From: WHUA01 sp963711215
GTDB taxonomy: Bacteria > Pseudomonadota > Alphaproteobacteria > UBA8366
NCBI GenBank assembly: GCA_963711215.1
Contig: CAVQDH010000007.1
Location: forward strand, 62,001-126,000
DNA length: 64,000 nucleotides
Direction: 5' to 3'
In this document: positions 8,411 through 16,181 of the stretch, piece after piece
Numbering within the stretch: position 1 is the first letter of the stretch
Layout: every line of letters starts with the position of its first letter
Notes under the pieces: generated by a model
What the model was told of the DNA's origin: nothing
Database searches by the model: none
Seen by the model: only the letters and a program-made list of their open reading frames with translations
Program-made: the position numbers and the translations under genes

Positions 8411-9011
8411 TCAATCCTGCGCGCCGGCACGAACGAGCATCGTTTCGAGCCGGCGGTCCCGTCCCGTGCGCGCCCAGCCCAAGGCGCTCCGCCCGGTATA
8501 GTCCAGGACCGTCAGGTTGGGCTTGTGACGCAGCAGCAGCTGGACGACCGCCGCGCGATCTTGCCGGACGGCGAGCATCAGGGGCGTCAAGCCTTCCTTG
8601 TGTTTGGTGATCAATATCGGCGCCGGCCTTGATAAGGCGTTCGACGACGGTGGCGTGGCCGCGCTCCGCCGCCCAGCACAGCGCGGTCTTGCCGTAGTGA
8701 TCCTCATGATCGATTGCGGCACGGTTGGCGATGGCAAGGTCGATCAGATCAAGATTGCCATTGGCCGCGGCGATGTTCAGGACCGTCTCGCCGGCCGAAT
8801 TCTCATCTTCGATCGACCGGCCTTTGCGAAGCAGATAGTCGACCGCCGCGGTATCGTTGTTTTCGGCCGCCGCGAAGATGGGATTGACCCCGAACACGTC
8901 ATCAGCGGCGGCATTGCCGGCGAACAGCACCGGAACGGTGGCGGCGACGAGGATCCACAGCAGTCGGCAGGCTCGCGGCCTACGGCACTCTTTTCCCTGA
9001 CGCCATCGCAT
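8411..9011 (-). CDS. Secreted ankyrin-repeat protein (frameshifted)
   Basis: A signal peptide (basic start, then LLWILVAATVPVLFAGNA) precedes at least four ankyrin repeats. The first frame reads PIFAAAENNDTAAVDYLLRKG, ETVLNIAAANGNLDLIDLAI and KTALCWAAERGHATVVERLI. Near 8612 the repeat pattern moves to the neighbouring frame, continuing with EGLTPLMLAVRQDRAAVVQL and RSALGWARTGRDRRLETML, and ends at 8411. Deleting one C restores an uninterrupted protein of about 199 residues. Ankyrin repeats mediate protein-protein contacts, and the signal peptide places this one in the periplasm or outside the cell. The partner is unknown. The gene is divergent from the DUF4149 gene. Confidence 0.72.
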
Positions 9012-9143
9012 TTTATTTGTTCATGCGGCTGTTTGTCTGGTCGTGCGTCGCCTTACATCCTGCCAGAACGGCGCCGCCCGGGCAAAACCCTTCTACCCGC
9101 TCACGAAGCTATGATCTTGGCGAATCTCGACTAAACTGCGCTC

Positions 9144-9560
9144 ATGTTCAATTGGTTCACGTTCCATGTCGCGGCCTTGGTCGTCGTTGCGGCGCTGTTC
9201 GGCGGCATGCTGATGTTCATGGCGGTCTTTGCGCCGCTGGTCTTTCGCACCCTTCCGGAAGCGACGGCGGCTGCCTTCATGCGCGCGCTGTTCCCCGTTT
9301 ACTATCGAGTCGGCGGCGTCCTTGCCCTGATTGCGGCCCTGCCGCTGGTGCCGGCCCGTTCCTATATGCCGGAAATCGCGGTCTTGATCGTCGTCGCCGC
9401 CGGCTTCGTCGTCGCGAACAAGCTTCTGCGGCCACGGCTCAATCGGGCGCGCGACGAGAGCCGGACAGGCGATTTCCGCCGCCTTCACGGCGCCAGCATG
9501 CTGCTCCATCTGGCGCAGTTCCTTGCCGTCGCGGTCGTCCTGGTCCGGCTCGCGCAATAG
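9144..9560 (+). CDS. DUF4149 family membrane protein
   Basis: A 138-residue integral membrane protein with four hydrophobic helices and the family pattern FGGMLMFMAVFAPLVFRTL followed by FMRALFPVYYRVGG. The polar loop (RARDESRTGDFRRLHGASMLLHL) before the last helix is also characteristic of DUF4149/TMEM205-like proteins. The biochemical role is unknown. It starts at an ATG 132 bases from the divergent ankyrin gene. The downstream YcgN-type gene starts 115 bases further on. Confidence 0.75.
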   Translation: MFNWFTFHVAALVVVAALFGGMLMFMAVFAPLVFRTLPEATAAAFMRALFPVYYRVGGVLALIAALPLVPARSYMPEIAVLIVVAAGFVVANKLLRPRLNRARDESRTGDFRRLHGASMLLHLAQFLAVAVVLVRLAQ

Positions 9561-9675
9561 GCGGCGGCAGACATCGGCACGAAACAAAAACGAGCTATCC
9601 TAAATTCTTCGTTCGGCAACGGCGCAAGATGTGGTATTTTCCCCGCGCTCAGATGGTCTTGCCAATGGCCGCGCG

Positions 9676-10158
9676 ATGGGGCTTCCTTTCTGGAAACAGA
9701 AGCGTCTCGACGAGATGACCGCAGAGGAGTGGGAATCGCTCTGTGACGGTTGCGGTAAATGCTGTCTCCATAAGATCGAAGACGAAGACAGCGGCGACAT
9801 CGCCTTCACCAACGTCGCCTGCCGGTATCTCGATCTCGATACCTGCCGCTGCAGCGACTATGCCAACCGGCAAGAGAACGTCCGTGACTGCGTGCGGCTG
9901 ACGCCGGCGCTCGTCCCGAAGCTTCGCTGGCTTCCGGACAGCTGCGCCTATCGGCTGGTGGCGGAAGGGCGCGATCTGTTCTGGTGGCACCCCCTCGTAT
10001 CCGGCGACAAGTCGACCGTGCACGCTGCCGGCGCCTCCGTCCGCGGCAAGGCGATCTCGGAGGACGACGTCGCCGACCTGGAAGATCACGTCCAAGACTG
10101 GCTGGATGCCGTGGCCGACCCGTTCGGAAAGTCTTCGACGGGGGGACCTTGCCGGTAA
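9676..10158 (+). CDS. YcgN family cysteine-cluster protein (UPF0260)
   Basis: A 160-residue protein with the cysteine cluster of UPF0260/YcgN: LCDGCGKCCLHK near the N terminus, then ACRYLDLDTCRCSDYANR and DCVRLTP. The cysteines probably bind zinc or an iron-sulfur cluster. The function is unknown, although the family is widely conserved in proteobacteria. The ATG at 9676 (MGLPFWKQKRLDEM) gives the family N terminus. An upstream GTG at 9631 would add 15 unlikely residues. Its TAA overlaps the next gene's ATG (TAATG), so the two are probably translationally coupled. Confidence 0.85.
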   Translation: MGLPFWKQKRLDEMTAEEWESLCDGCGKCCLHKIEDEDSGDIAFTNVACRYLDLDTCRCSDYANRQENVRDCVRLTPALVPKLRWLPDSCAYRLVAEGRDLFWWHPLVSGDKSTVHAAGASVRGKAISEDDVADLEDHVQDWLDAVADPFGKSSTGGPCR

Positions 10159-10850
10159 TGCGGGAAATCTGCCTCGTGCTGCGGGGGCATGCCGTCACCG
10201 TCCCGATCCGGCGGGACAGGCGGGCCCGTCAGATTACCATTCACATCGACGCATCGATCGGCGGCGCCAAGATCGTCATGCCCGCTTATGCCGCCGTTGC
10301 CGACGCGATGGCCGCGGTCCGCGAGCACGAGGAATGGCTGCTCGACCGGCTGTCGAAGCTGCCGCCGCGCATTCCCTTCGCCGATGGTGCCGTCATTCCG
10401 TTCCGCGGCGTCAATCACCGCATCCGACATTTCCCCGGCCTGCGGGGTATCGTCCAATGCGTCGACGGCGAAATTCACGTTTCCGGCCGGCCCGAACATG
10501 TCGCGCGCCGCGTGACCGATTGGCTGAAATCGGAGGCGCAACGGACCATTTCACCGATTTGCCTCGCCAAGGCCGCCAGGATCGACCGGCGCGTGCGCCG
10601 CATCGTCGTCCGCAGCCAACGTGCCCGGTGGGGAAGCTGCGGCGCGAATGGGCATCTTTCCTTCAACTGGCGGCTCATCCTCGCGCCCGATTCGGTGCTG
10701 GATTACGTGGTCGCGCACGAGGTCGCCCATCTTGTGGAGATGAACCATTCGCCGGCCTTCTGGCGCGTCGTCCGGCGGCTGACGCGGGATATGGAGTCGT
10801 CGCGCGATTGGCTCAACCGCAAGGGCCAGCAGCTCTACCGATTCGGGTAA
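10158..10850 (+). CDS. YgjP-like (DUF45) M48-type zinc metallopeptidase
   Basis: A 230-residue protein with the YgjP/DUF45 signature: RARWGSCGANGHLSFNWRL, then the zinc motif HEVAHLVEMNHSPAFW (HExxH plus a downstream His), as in SprT/WLM-type minimal peptidases. An N-terminal beta domain (VPIRRDRRARQITIHID) precedes it. Members are soluble putative zinc peptidases with no settled substrate. The gene begins inside the stop codon of the YcgN-type gene and ends 4 bases from the converging penicillin-binding protein gene. No lesion is visible. Confidence 0.85.
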   Translation: MREICLVLRGHAVTVPIRRDRRARQITIHIDASIGGAKIVMPAYAAVADAMAAVREHEEWLLDRLSKLPPRIPFADGAVIPFRGVNHRIRHFPGLRGIVQCVDGEIHVSGRPEHVARRVTDWLKSEAQRTISPICLAKAARIDRRVRRIVVRSQRARWGSCGANGHLSFNWRLILAPDSVLDYVVAHEVAHLVEMNHSPAFWRVVRRLTRDMESSRDWLNRKGQQLYRFG

Positions 10851-10854
10851 GGGC

Positions 10855-12813
10855 CTAACGCTGGGTCAGGTCGCCCGATTTCCCCAAGAGCGGATGGGGC
10901 GGGACGCCCTTCAAGGCATCGCTCATGAACAGATGCCACATATGCGCCGCGAGCGAGCCGCCGCTGACGCCCTTCATCGGCGAAAAATCGTCATTGCCGA
11001 GCCATACGCCGGCCACGAGATCCGGCGTGTAGCCGATGAACCAGGCGTCGCGGTTGTCCTGGTTGGTGCCGGTCTTGCCGGCGGCCGGACGGTCGAGCCG
11101 CGCTGCCTTGCCGGTGCCCCAGGCGACGACGGCGGAAAAAAGGTCGTTCAGCTCCGCCACGTATTCCGGCGCGATGACGCGGCCCGGGCCGTCGCCCCGC
11201 CGGTGATAGAGCACGCGCCCGTTGCCGTCGCGGATCTCCTCGATGCCGTACGGCCAGACGCCGTCGCCGCCGTTCGCGACGGCGGCATAGGCGCCGGTGA
11301 GCTCGAGCAGCGTCACCTCGCTCGTGCCCAGCGCAAGCGACGGGTCGGGCCGGAGCGGCGTGGTAATGCCGAGCCGGCGGGCGGTGCGGATCACCTTGTT
11401 GCGGCCGACCCGCTCGGTGAGCGCGACGGCGACCGAGTTGGACGACCGCGCCGCCGCCTCGCGGAAGGTCACGTCGCCCCGATACACCGTCCCGGCATTG
11501 CGCGGCGACCAGCCTTGCACGGTGATCGGCCGGTCGGAAACCTTGTCGTCGGGGTGGAGACCCGATTCCAGCGCGGTGAGAAACACGAACAGCTTGAAGG
11601 CCGAGCCCGGCTGCCGGAGCGCGCGGGTCGCCCGATTGTACTGGCTGTCGGCGTAATCCCGGCCGCCAATCATCGCGCGCACGGCGCCATCGGGGCTCAA
11701 GGCGATGAGCGCGGCCTGCGATACCTTGCGCTTGACGTTCTCGTCCAGCACCCGCAGGGCCGCCGTCTGCGCGTCCTGCTGCAGGCGCGGATCAAGCGTC
11801 GTGCGGATGACCACGTCGCCCGACACATAGCCGACGTAATCGTCGACGCGGTCGAGCACCCAATCCGTGAAATAATGCGTGCTCGTGTTGTCGACATGGT
11901 CGGGGCCGAACCGCACCTCGTCATGGCGCGCGCGCGCCGCGACCGAGTCGCTTATCCAGCCGGATCGCGCCATCTGCACGAGCACGAGGTTGGCCCGCTC
12001 CGCCGCCCGCTTCGGGGCGACGATCGGGTTGTCGCGCGACGGTGCCTTGACCAGGCCCGCCAGCACGGCCGACTCGAACAGCGTCAGCCGTTCCGCGCTG
12101 CGGCCGAAATACCGGTGCGCCGCGGCGTCCACGCCATACGCCCCGGCGCCGAAATAGACGCGGTTCAGATAGATGCTGAGGATCTGATCCTTGGTGAAGC
12201 GCTGTTCGAGCCAGAGCGCCAGCAGCGTTTCCTGTATCTTGCGGCGGAAGGTCCGCTCGCGCGTGAGAAACAGGTTCTTCGCCAGCTGCTGGGTGATCGT
12301 GCTGCCGCCCTCGCGGATGCCACCCGAAGCGAGGTTGCGCAAGCCCGCCCGAATGATCCCGAGGACGTCGATGCCCGGGTGCTCGTAGAAACGCCGGTCC
12401 TCGATGGCCAGGAAGGCGCGCGGCAGATAAGGGGGCAGATCGCGGACGCGGACCGCTTGCCCGTGCACCTCGCCGTAGCGCGCGATGACCGAACCGTCGG
12501 CCGCGAGCACCGAGACGGTCGGCTTGCGGGTGGTCGCCTTTTCGAGGTTCGCGATGTCGGGCAAATCCCGGGCGTACCACGCGATAATCGCCGCCAGGCC
12601 CAGCAAGGCCCAGACCGATGCCGTGAGCCCGAACCAGATGATGCGGGACAGAAAGGGACGCCCGGGCGGGTCTTCGGGCGGACGGCGACCGCCGGATCCA
12701 CCTCGGTCACGATTGCTGCGTTGGTTACGTTGGTTGCGCTGGTCACGGGGGGAGACGCGAAGCGGCGGTGGGTTTCGCCGCGGCCGCCGGCCATTGTTTG
12801 CCCGTTTGCTCAT
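10855..12813 (-). CDS. Class A penicillin-binding protein (PBP1A family)
   Basis: A 652-residue bifunctional peptidoglycan synthase. A basic, Asn/Gln/Arg-rich cytoplasmic tail with a short tandem repeat (QRNQRNQRSNRDR) is followed by one transmembrane helix at about 55-78. The glycosyltransferase domain has catalytic Glu138 in IEDRRFYEHPG and the GGSTITQQLAKNLFL motif. The transpeptidase domain has Ser404-Lys407 (GSAFK), Ser-Ser-Asn at 457-459 and KTGT at 580-583. All catalytic residues are present and the frame is intact. It polymerises and cross-links glycan strands at the outer face of the inner membrane. It is divergent from irr across an AT-rich gap of 202 bases. Confidence 0.92.
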   Translation of the reverse strand: MSKRANNGRRPRRNPPPLRVSPRDQRNQRNQRSNRDRGGSGGRRPPEDPPGRPFLSRIIWFGLTASVWALLGLAAIIAWYARDLPDIANLEKATTRKPTVSVLAADGSVIARYGEVHGQAVRVRDLPPYLPRAFLAIEDRRFYEHPGIDVLGIIRAGLRNLASGGIREGGSTITQQLAKNLFLTRERTFRRKIQETLLALWLEQRFTKDQILSIYLNRVYFGAGAYGVDAAAHRYFGRSAERLTLFESAVLAGLVKAPSRDNPIVAPKRAAERANLVLVQMARSGWISDSVAARARHDEVRFGPDHVDNTSTHYFTDWVLDRVDDYVGYVSGDVVIRTTLDPRLQQDAQTAALRVLDENVKRKVSQAALIALSPDGAVRAMIGGRDYADSQYNRATRALRQPGSAFKLFVFLTALESGLHPDDKVSDRPITVQGWSPRNAGTVYRGDVTFREAAARSSNSVAVALTERVGRNKVIRTARRLGITTPLRPDPSLALGTSEVTLLELTGAYAAVANGGDGVWPYGIEEIRDGNGRVLYHRRGDGPGRVIAPEYVAELNDLFSAVVAWGTGKAARLDRPAAGKTGTNQDNRDAWFIGYTPDLVAGVWLGNDDFSPMKGVSGGSLAAHMWHLFMSDALKGVPPHPLLGKSGDLTQR

Positions 12814-12915
12814 GGCGCCATATATAGTACCAAACGCACTCGATTAACCATTGATCTTGCGGATTTTTGCAATATCCCGTTGCCTTTCGGGCACGGCGCG
12901 GCATCCGGGTATGCA

Positions 12916-13010
12916 CTTTTGAATGATTCGAAAGAGTTTATTATTCGCACTGTTCAAATGATATTATTTTTGCTAATGCGTTTAACTTCAAAGAAATTGA
13001 CCTATATCAA
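12916..13010 (+). promoter_or_regulatory. irr upstream region with an FNR/FixK-like box and a 19-base palindrome
   Basis: The gap between the penicillin-binding protein gene and irr is clearly more AT-rich than its surroundings. TTGAC-CTAT-ATCAA at 12997-13010 matches the FNR/FixK consensus TTGAT-N4-ATCAA in nine of ten defined positions. It ends five bases before the irr ATG, so a bound regulator there would probably repress. Further upstream, at 12916-12934, is a near-perfect palindrome (CTTTTGAA-TGA-TTCGAAAG). No ribosome-binding site is evident before irr. These sites are seen in the sequence; the regulators are inferred. Confidence 0.4.
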
Positions 13011-13015
13011 AGCCC

Positions 13016-13432
13016 ATGAATGTCGTTCGTCCATTTACTGGTGTGCTTGACCAGCTGAAGGCTGCGGGGCTTCGCCCGACGCGGCAGCGGCTTGCATTGG
13101 CGAAATTGCTTTTCGAGGGCGAGGACCGGCACGTGACCGCCGAACAGCTTCATTCCGAGGCGCATGCGGCCAATATCAAGGTCTCCTTGGCGACGGTCTA
13201 CAATACGCTGCACCAGTTCACCGAAGCGGAGCTGATGCGCGAAGTGGTCGTCGAGCCGGGGCGCTCGTATTTCGACACGAACATCACCGACCACCATCAT
13301 TTCTTCCATGAGGATGAGGGCGAGCTGACCGACATTCCGGCGACCGCCCTGTCGGTCGAACGGCTGCCGGCCACCCCGGACGGGACCGAGATCAAGCGTG
13401 TCGACGTTATCATTCGTTTAAGAAATTCCTGA
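13016..13432 (+). CDS. irr: Iron response regulator Irr (Fur superfamily)
   Basis: A 138-residue Fur-family repressor of the Irr branch. The N-terminal winged helix (LRPTRQRLALAKLLF, VSLATVYNTLHQFTEAELM) is followed by the HHH motif at residues 93-95 in DHHHFFHEDEGEL, the histidine cluster used for haem and metal binding in Irr. The N-terminal haem regulatory motif with cysteine seen in Bradyrhizobium Irr is absent, as in many other Irr proteins. Irr normally acts when haem and iron are scarce, repressing iron-storage and iron-using genes at ICE sequences. A perfect ICE-type site lies immediately downstream, before the rubrerythrin gene. Confidence 0.92.
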   Translation: MNVVRPFTGVLDQLKAAGLRPTRQRLALAKLLFEGEDRHVTAEQLHSEAHAANIKVSLATVYNTLHQFTEAELMREVVVEPGRSYFDTNITDHHHFFHEDEGELTDIPATALSVERLPATPDGTEIKRVDVIIRLRNS

Positions 13433-13455
13433 CGTCTCTCAACCTAATGAATTTA

Positions 13456-13476
13456 AGTTTAGAGTAATTCTAAACT
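13456..13476 (+). promoter_or_regulatory. Irr-type iron control element (ICE)
   Basis: AGTTTAGA-GTAAT-TCTAAACT is a perfect inverted repeat with 8-base arms and a 5-base spacer. Its core TTTAGA-N5-TCTAAA fits the ICE/Irr-box consensus (TTTAGAA-N3-TTCTAAA). It lies 24 bases after the irr stop, 130 bases before the rubrerythrin ATG, and ends one base upstream of a good -35 hexamer. Binding by Irr here would control the rubrerythrin operon and may feed back on readthrough from irr. The palindrome is seen directly; Irr binding is inferred from the motif and the neighbouring gene. Confidence 0.75.
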
Positions 13477-13477
13477 G

Positions 13478-13508
13478 TTGACTCCTGTCCGCCCCTGGTC
13501 CATATAGA
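13478..13508 (+). promoter_or_regulatory. Sigma-70-type promoter of the rubrerythrin operon
   Basis: A TTGACT hexamer at 13478-13483 is followed, 17 bases later, by CATATA (13501-13506), overlapping an alternative TATAGA at 13503-13508. Transcription would begin near 13515, leaving a leader of about 90 bases before the rubrerythrin ATG. The ICE palindrome abuts the -35 element, so a bound dimer should compete with RNA polymerase. Confidence 0.6.
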
Positions 13509-13605
13509 AAGTGCGCGCTCGAAACCGCTGGATTTTCCCTGTTCCGGCGCGTCATCGAGCACAGAAGAGAACGCACGCAAAGGGAATGACTACCAGGAGG
13601 GACCC

Positions 13606-14022
13606 ATGTCCTTAAAAGGCACGAAGACAGAAAATAACCTGAAAGACGCCTTCGCAGGCGAGAGCCAGGCGAACCGCCGCTATCTCTATTTCGCGCAAAA
13701 GGCTGACGTCGAGGGCTACAACGACGTTGCCGCCGTGTTCCGCTCCACCGCGGAAGGCGAGACCGGCCATGCGCACGGCCATCTCGAATTCCTCGAGGAA
13801 GTCGGCGACCCGGCGACGGGCAAGCCGATCGGCCCAACCTCCTCCAATCTCGCCGCAGCGGTCGCCGGTGAAACCCACGAATACACCGATATGTATCCGG
13901 GCATGGCGCGCACGGCGCGGCAGGAAGGTTTCGACGAGATCGCAGACTGGTTCGAGACCCTGGCGAAGGCCGAGAAGAGCCACGCAGGTCGATTCCAGAA
14001 GGCGCTGGACGAGATCGCCTGA
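13606..14022 (+). CDS. Rubrerythrin family di-iron protein without rubredoxin domain
   Basis: A 138-residue four-helix ferritin-like protein with a full set of di-iron ligands: Glu19 (GESQANRR), Glu52 and His55 (EGETGHA), Glu89 and Glu92 (GETHEY), and Glu123 and His126 (KAEKSH). Classical rubrerythrins carry a C-terminal rubredoxin domain that supplies electrons for peroxide reduction. None is present, so an external donor is needed. The two downstream genes, a two-cluster Fe-S protein and a DUF3501 protein, are the usual companions of this subfamily. AGGAGGG precedes the ATG. Control by Irr is indicated by the ICE site at the promoter. Confidence 0.9.
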   Translation: MSLKGTKTENNLKDAFAGESQANRRYLYFAQKADVEGYNDVAAVFRSTAEGETGHAHGHLEFLEEVGDPATGKPIGPTSSNLAAAVAGETHEYTDMYPGMARTARQEGFDEIADWFETLAKAEKSHAGRFQKALDEIA

Positions 14023-14048
14023 TCGTTTTGATCAGCTACGCCGGACCG

Positions 14049-14072
14049 GGCCGGGGCCTTTCGTCCCCGGCC
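14049..14072 (+). other. GC-rich hairpin between rubrerythrin and Fe-S genes
   Basis: GGCCGGGG and CCCCGGCC form a perfect 8-base stem around an 8-base loop. It starts 27 bases after the rubrerythrin stop and lacks a following T run. It could be a processing or mRNA-stabilising structure that raises rubrerythrin expression over the downstream genes, or a weak terminator. Confidence 0.4.
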
Positions 14073-14153
14073 ACGGTTGCGGGCGCGCAGGCGCGGCGAA
14101 TAGCCGCCAATGATATCCTGCAAAGATTTTTACTTTAGAGGGGATGGACAGCC

Positions 14154-15497
14154 ATGAGCGAAGGCAGCCTCGGGGCGCCGACACGGCACGCTATTGCCTG
14201 GAACGATCCGGATTTTTACGACGAGGAAAAGCTGGAGGCGGAGCTTCGCCGGGTCTTCGACATCTGTCATGGCTGCCGGCGCTGCTTCAATCTGTGCGAC
14301 AGCTTTCCGCGCCTTTTCGATCTGATCGACGAATCGAAGACCGGCGAGCTCGATGCGGTCGACAGCAAGGACTTCAAGCCGGTCGTCGATGCCTGCACGC
14401 TCTGTGACATGTGCTTCATGACGAAGTGCCCCTATGTGCCGCCGCATGAATTCGATCTCGATTTCCCGCACCTGATGCTGCGCTATCGCGCCGTCGAGCA
14501 GCGGAAGGGCATGCGCGGCTTCGCCGAGACCCAGCTCACCCAGACCGACCGCAACGGGCGGCTGGGCAGTGCCGCCGCGCCGCTCGCCAACTGGGCGACC
14601 AAGGAAGGGAACGCCCTGACACGGCCGCTGCTCCAGGCCGCCGCCGGCGTGCACAAGGACGCGGCGCTGCCGAAATTCAACGCCCGCACATTCGTCGCGC
14701 GCGCCGCGGCCGAGCCGCTCCAGGTCAATGCCGACGCGCCCGCGCACGGCCGCAAGGCTGTGCTCTATGCCACCTGCTACGGCAATTACAACAACCCCGA
14801 GATCGGCGTCGCCACGCGCGCCGTGCTGGCGCGCAACGGTGTCGAGACGGAAGTCGTGTATCCGGGCTGTTGCGGCATGCCGCAGCTCGAGCAGGGCGAC
14901 ATTGCCAAGGTCGCCGGCAAGGCCCGGAACGTCGCGGCCGAGCTTCGGCCCTGGATCGACAAGGGCTACGCCGTGATCGCCCTGGTGCCGAGCTGCGCTT
15001 TGATGATGAAATTCGAATGGCCGCTGATCGTGGGCGACGACGAAAACGTCGCCGTGCTTTCCAAGGCCGCCCGGGACGTGTCGGAATACATCGTCGACAT
15101 CGCCAAGAAGGAAGGCCTCGCCGACGGTCTCGGCACGCTCGACGGCGGCGTTTCGGTCCATCTCGCCTGCCACGCCCGGGCGCAGAATGTCGGCGCCAAG
15201 GCCGCCGAGATGCTCCGCCTGCTGCCTGGCGCCGACATCGCGGTGATCGAGCGATGCTCGGGGCATGGCGGCTCCTGGGGCATCATGAAGGACAACTTCG
15301 AGACCGCGCTCAAGGTCGGGAAGCCGGTCGCCCGCCAGGCGGTGCGCAACGCGAAACGCTACCTCGCCTCGGAATGCCCGCTCGCCGGCCTGCACATCGC
15401 GCAGGGCATCGAGATGCTGGACGGCGAGAAGCCGGCGATCGAAACCGTCGCCCATCCGATCATTCTGTTCGCCCGCGCCTACGGGATCACCATATAG
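14154..15497 (+). CDS. GlpC/HdrD-like Fe-S protein with CCG domains
   Basis: A 447-residue electron-transfer protein. Two [4Fe-4S] ferredoxin-type motifs lie near the N terminus: Cys38, 41, 44 and 48 (CHGCRRCFNLC) and Cys81, 84, 87 and 92 (CTLCDMCFMTKC). The second half has two cysteine-rich CCG-type domains, with YPGCCGMPQLEQG and LACHARAQN...ERCSGHGGSWG, as in heterodisulfide reductase subunit D and GlpC. In this family it is consistently found between rubrerythrin and DUF3501. The natural inference is that it donates electrons to the rubrerythrin di-iron site, replacing the missing rubredoxin domain. It starts 132 bases downstream of rubrerythrin and reads intact. Confidence 0.88.
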   Translation: MSEGSLGAPTRHAIAWNDPDFYDEEKLEAELRRVFDICHGCRRCFNLCDSFPRLFDLIDESKTGELDAVDSKDFKPVVDACTLCDMCFMTKCPYVPPHEFDLDFPHLMLRYRAVEQRKGMRGFAETQLTQTDRNGRLGSAAAPLANWATKEGNALTRPLLQAAAGVHKDAALPKFNARTFVARAAAEPLQVNADAPAHGRKAVLYATCYGNYNNPEIGVATRAVLARNGVETEVVYPGCCGMPQLEQGDIAKVAGKARNVAAELRPWIDKGYAVIALVPSCALMMKFEWPLIVGDDENVAVLSKAARDVSEYIVDIAKKEGLADGLGTLDGGVSVHLACHARAQNVGAKAAEMLRLLPGADIAVIERCSGHGGSWGIMKDNFETALKVGKPVARQAVRNAKRYLASECPLAGLHIAQGIEMLDGEKPAIETVAHPIILFARAYGITI

Positions 15498-15527
15498 GAG
15501 CCGGGAGCTCGAGACGGAGAGTAGGAG

Positions 15528-16127
15528 ATGCTGGATATGCCATCCAAGACCGAGATCACCCGCGCAGACATCCTGCCGCTGGACGAGTTCGCGAAAATAC
15601 GCAAGGCGAAGCGCCAGGAGCTTGTCGGCATCAAGAAGGACCGCCGCATCGAAGTCGGCCCCGTCGCCACCTTCTATTTCGAGAACTACCATACGATGTG
15701 GTGGCAGGTGCATGAGATGCTGTTCATCGAGAAGGGCGGCGAGGGGCAGATCCCGGACGAGCTGGCCGCCTACAACCCGCTCATTCCCAAGGGCCGCGAG
15801 CTGGTCTGCACCGTCATGTTCGAGATCGACGACCCGATTCGCCGGGCCAATTTCCTGGCCAGGCTCGGCGGCGTCGAGGAGACGGCTTTTCTCGAATTCG
15901 GCGGCGAAAGCGTCAAGGGCGTGCCGGAGACGGACGTGGACCGCACCTCGGCCGAGGGCAAGGCTTCATCGGTGCAGTTCATCCATTTCCCGTTCACCGA
16001 CGAGCAGGTCCGCAAGTTCCGCACGCCCGGCATTCAGGTGGTCATCGGCTTCCGCCATCCGCAATACGCCCATATGGCGATCATGCCGGACGCAACGCGG
16101 GCCGCGCTGAGCGAAGATTTCAGCTGA
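15528..16127 (+). CDS. DUF3501 family protein
   Basis: A 199-residue soluble protein of the DUF3501 family, recognised by the start ITRADILPLDEFAKIRKAKR, the segment RIEVGPVATFYFENYHTMWW and the end GFRHPQYAHMAIMP. No catalytic residues are known. It is the third gene of the rubrerythrin operon, 30 bases after the Fe-S gene, and this three-gene association is its best functional clue. Two in-frame ATGs (15528 and 15537) both have acceptable purine-rich upstream sequences, so the start may be 9 bases further in. Confidence 0.85.
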   Translation: MLDMPSKTEITRADILPLDEFAKIRKAKRQELVGIKKDRRIEVGPVATFYFENYHTMWWQVHEMLFIEKGGEGQIPDELAAYNPLIPKGRELVCTVMFEIDDPIRRANFLARLGGVEETAFLEFGGESVKGVPETDVDRTSAEGKASSVQFIHFPFTDEQVRKFRTPGIQVVIGFRHPQYAHMAIMPDATRAALSEDFS

Positions 16128-16181
16128 TCGGATGGCGAAGCGAGCGCGCCGCGCCGGAAGCGCGCGGCCGCATGGCGGCGG

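Noticed and set aside
10894..13050. Open frame of about 700 codons opposite the penicillin-binding protein
   Set aside because: The minus strand encodes a complete class A PBP with all catalytic residues, and the plus-strand protein has no family features.
14020..14040. Small inverted repeat TGATC-GTTTT-GATCA at the rubrerythrin stop as a terminator
   Set aside because: Only a 5-base weak stem overlapping the stop codon, with no T run. The downstream genes are likely cotranscribed.
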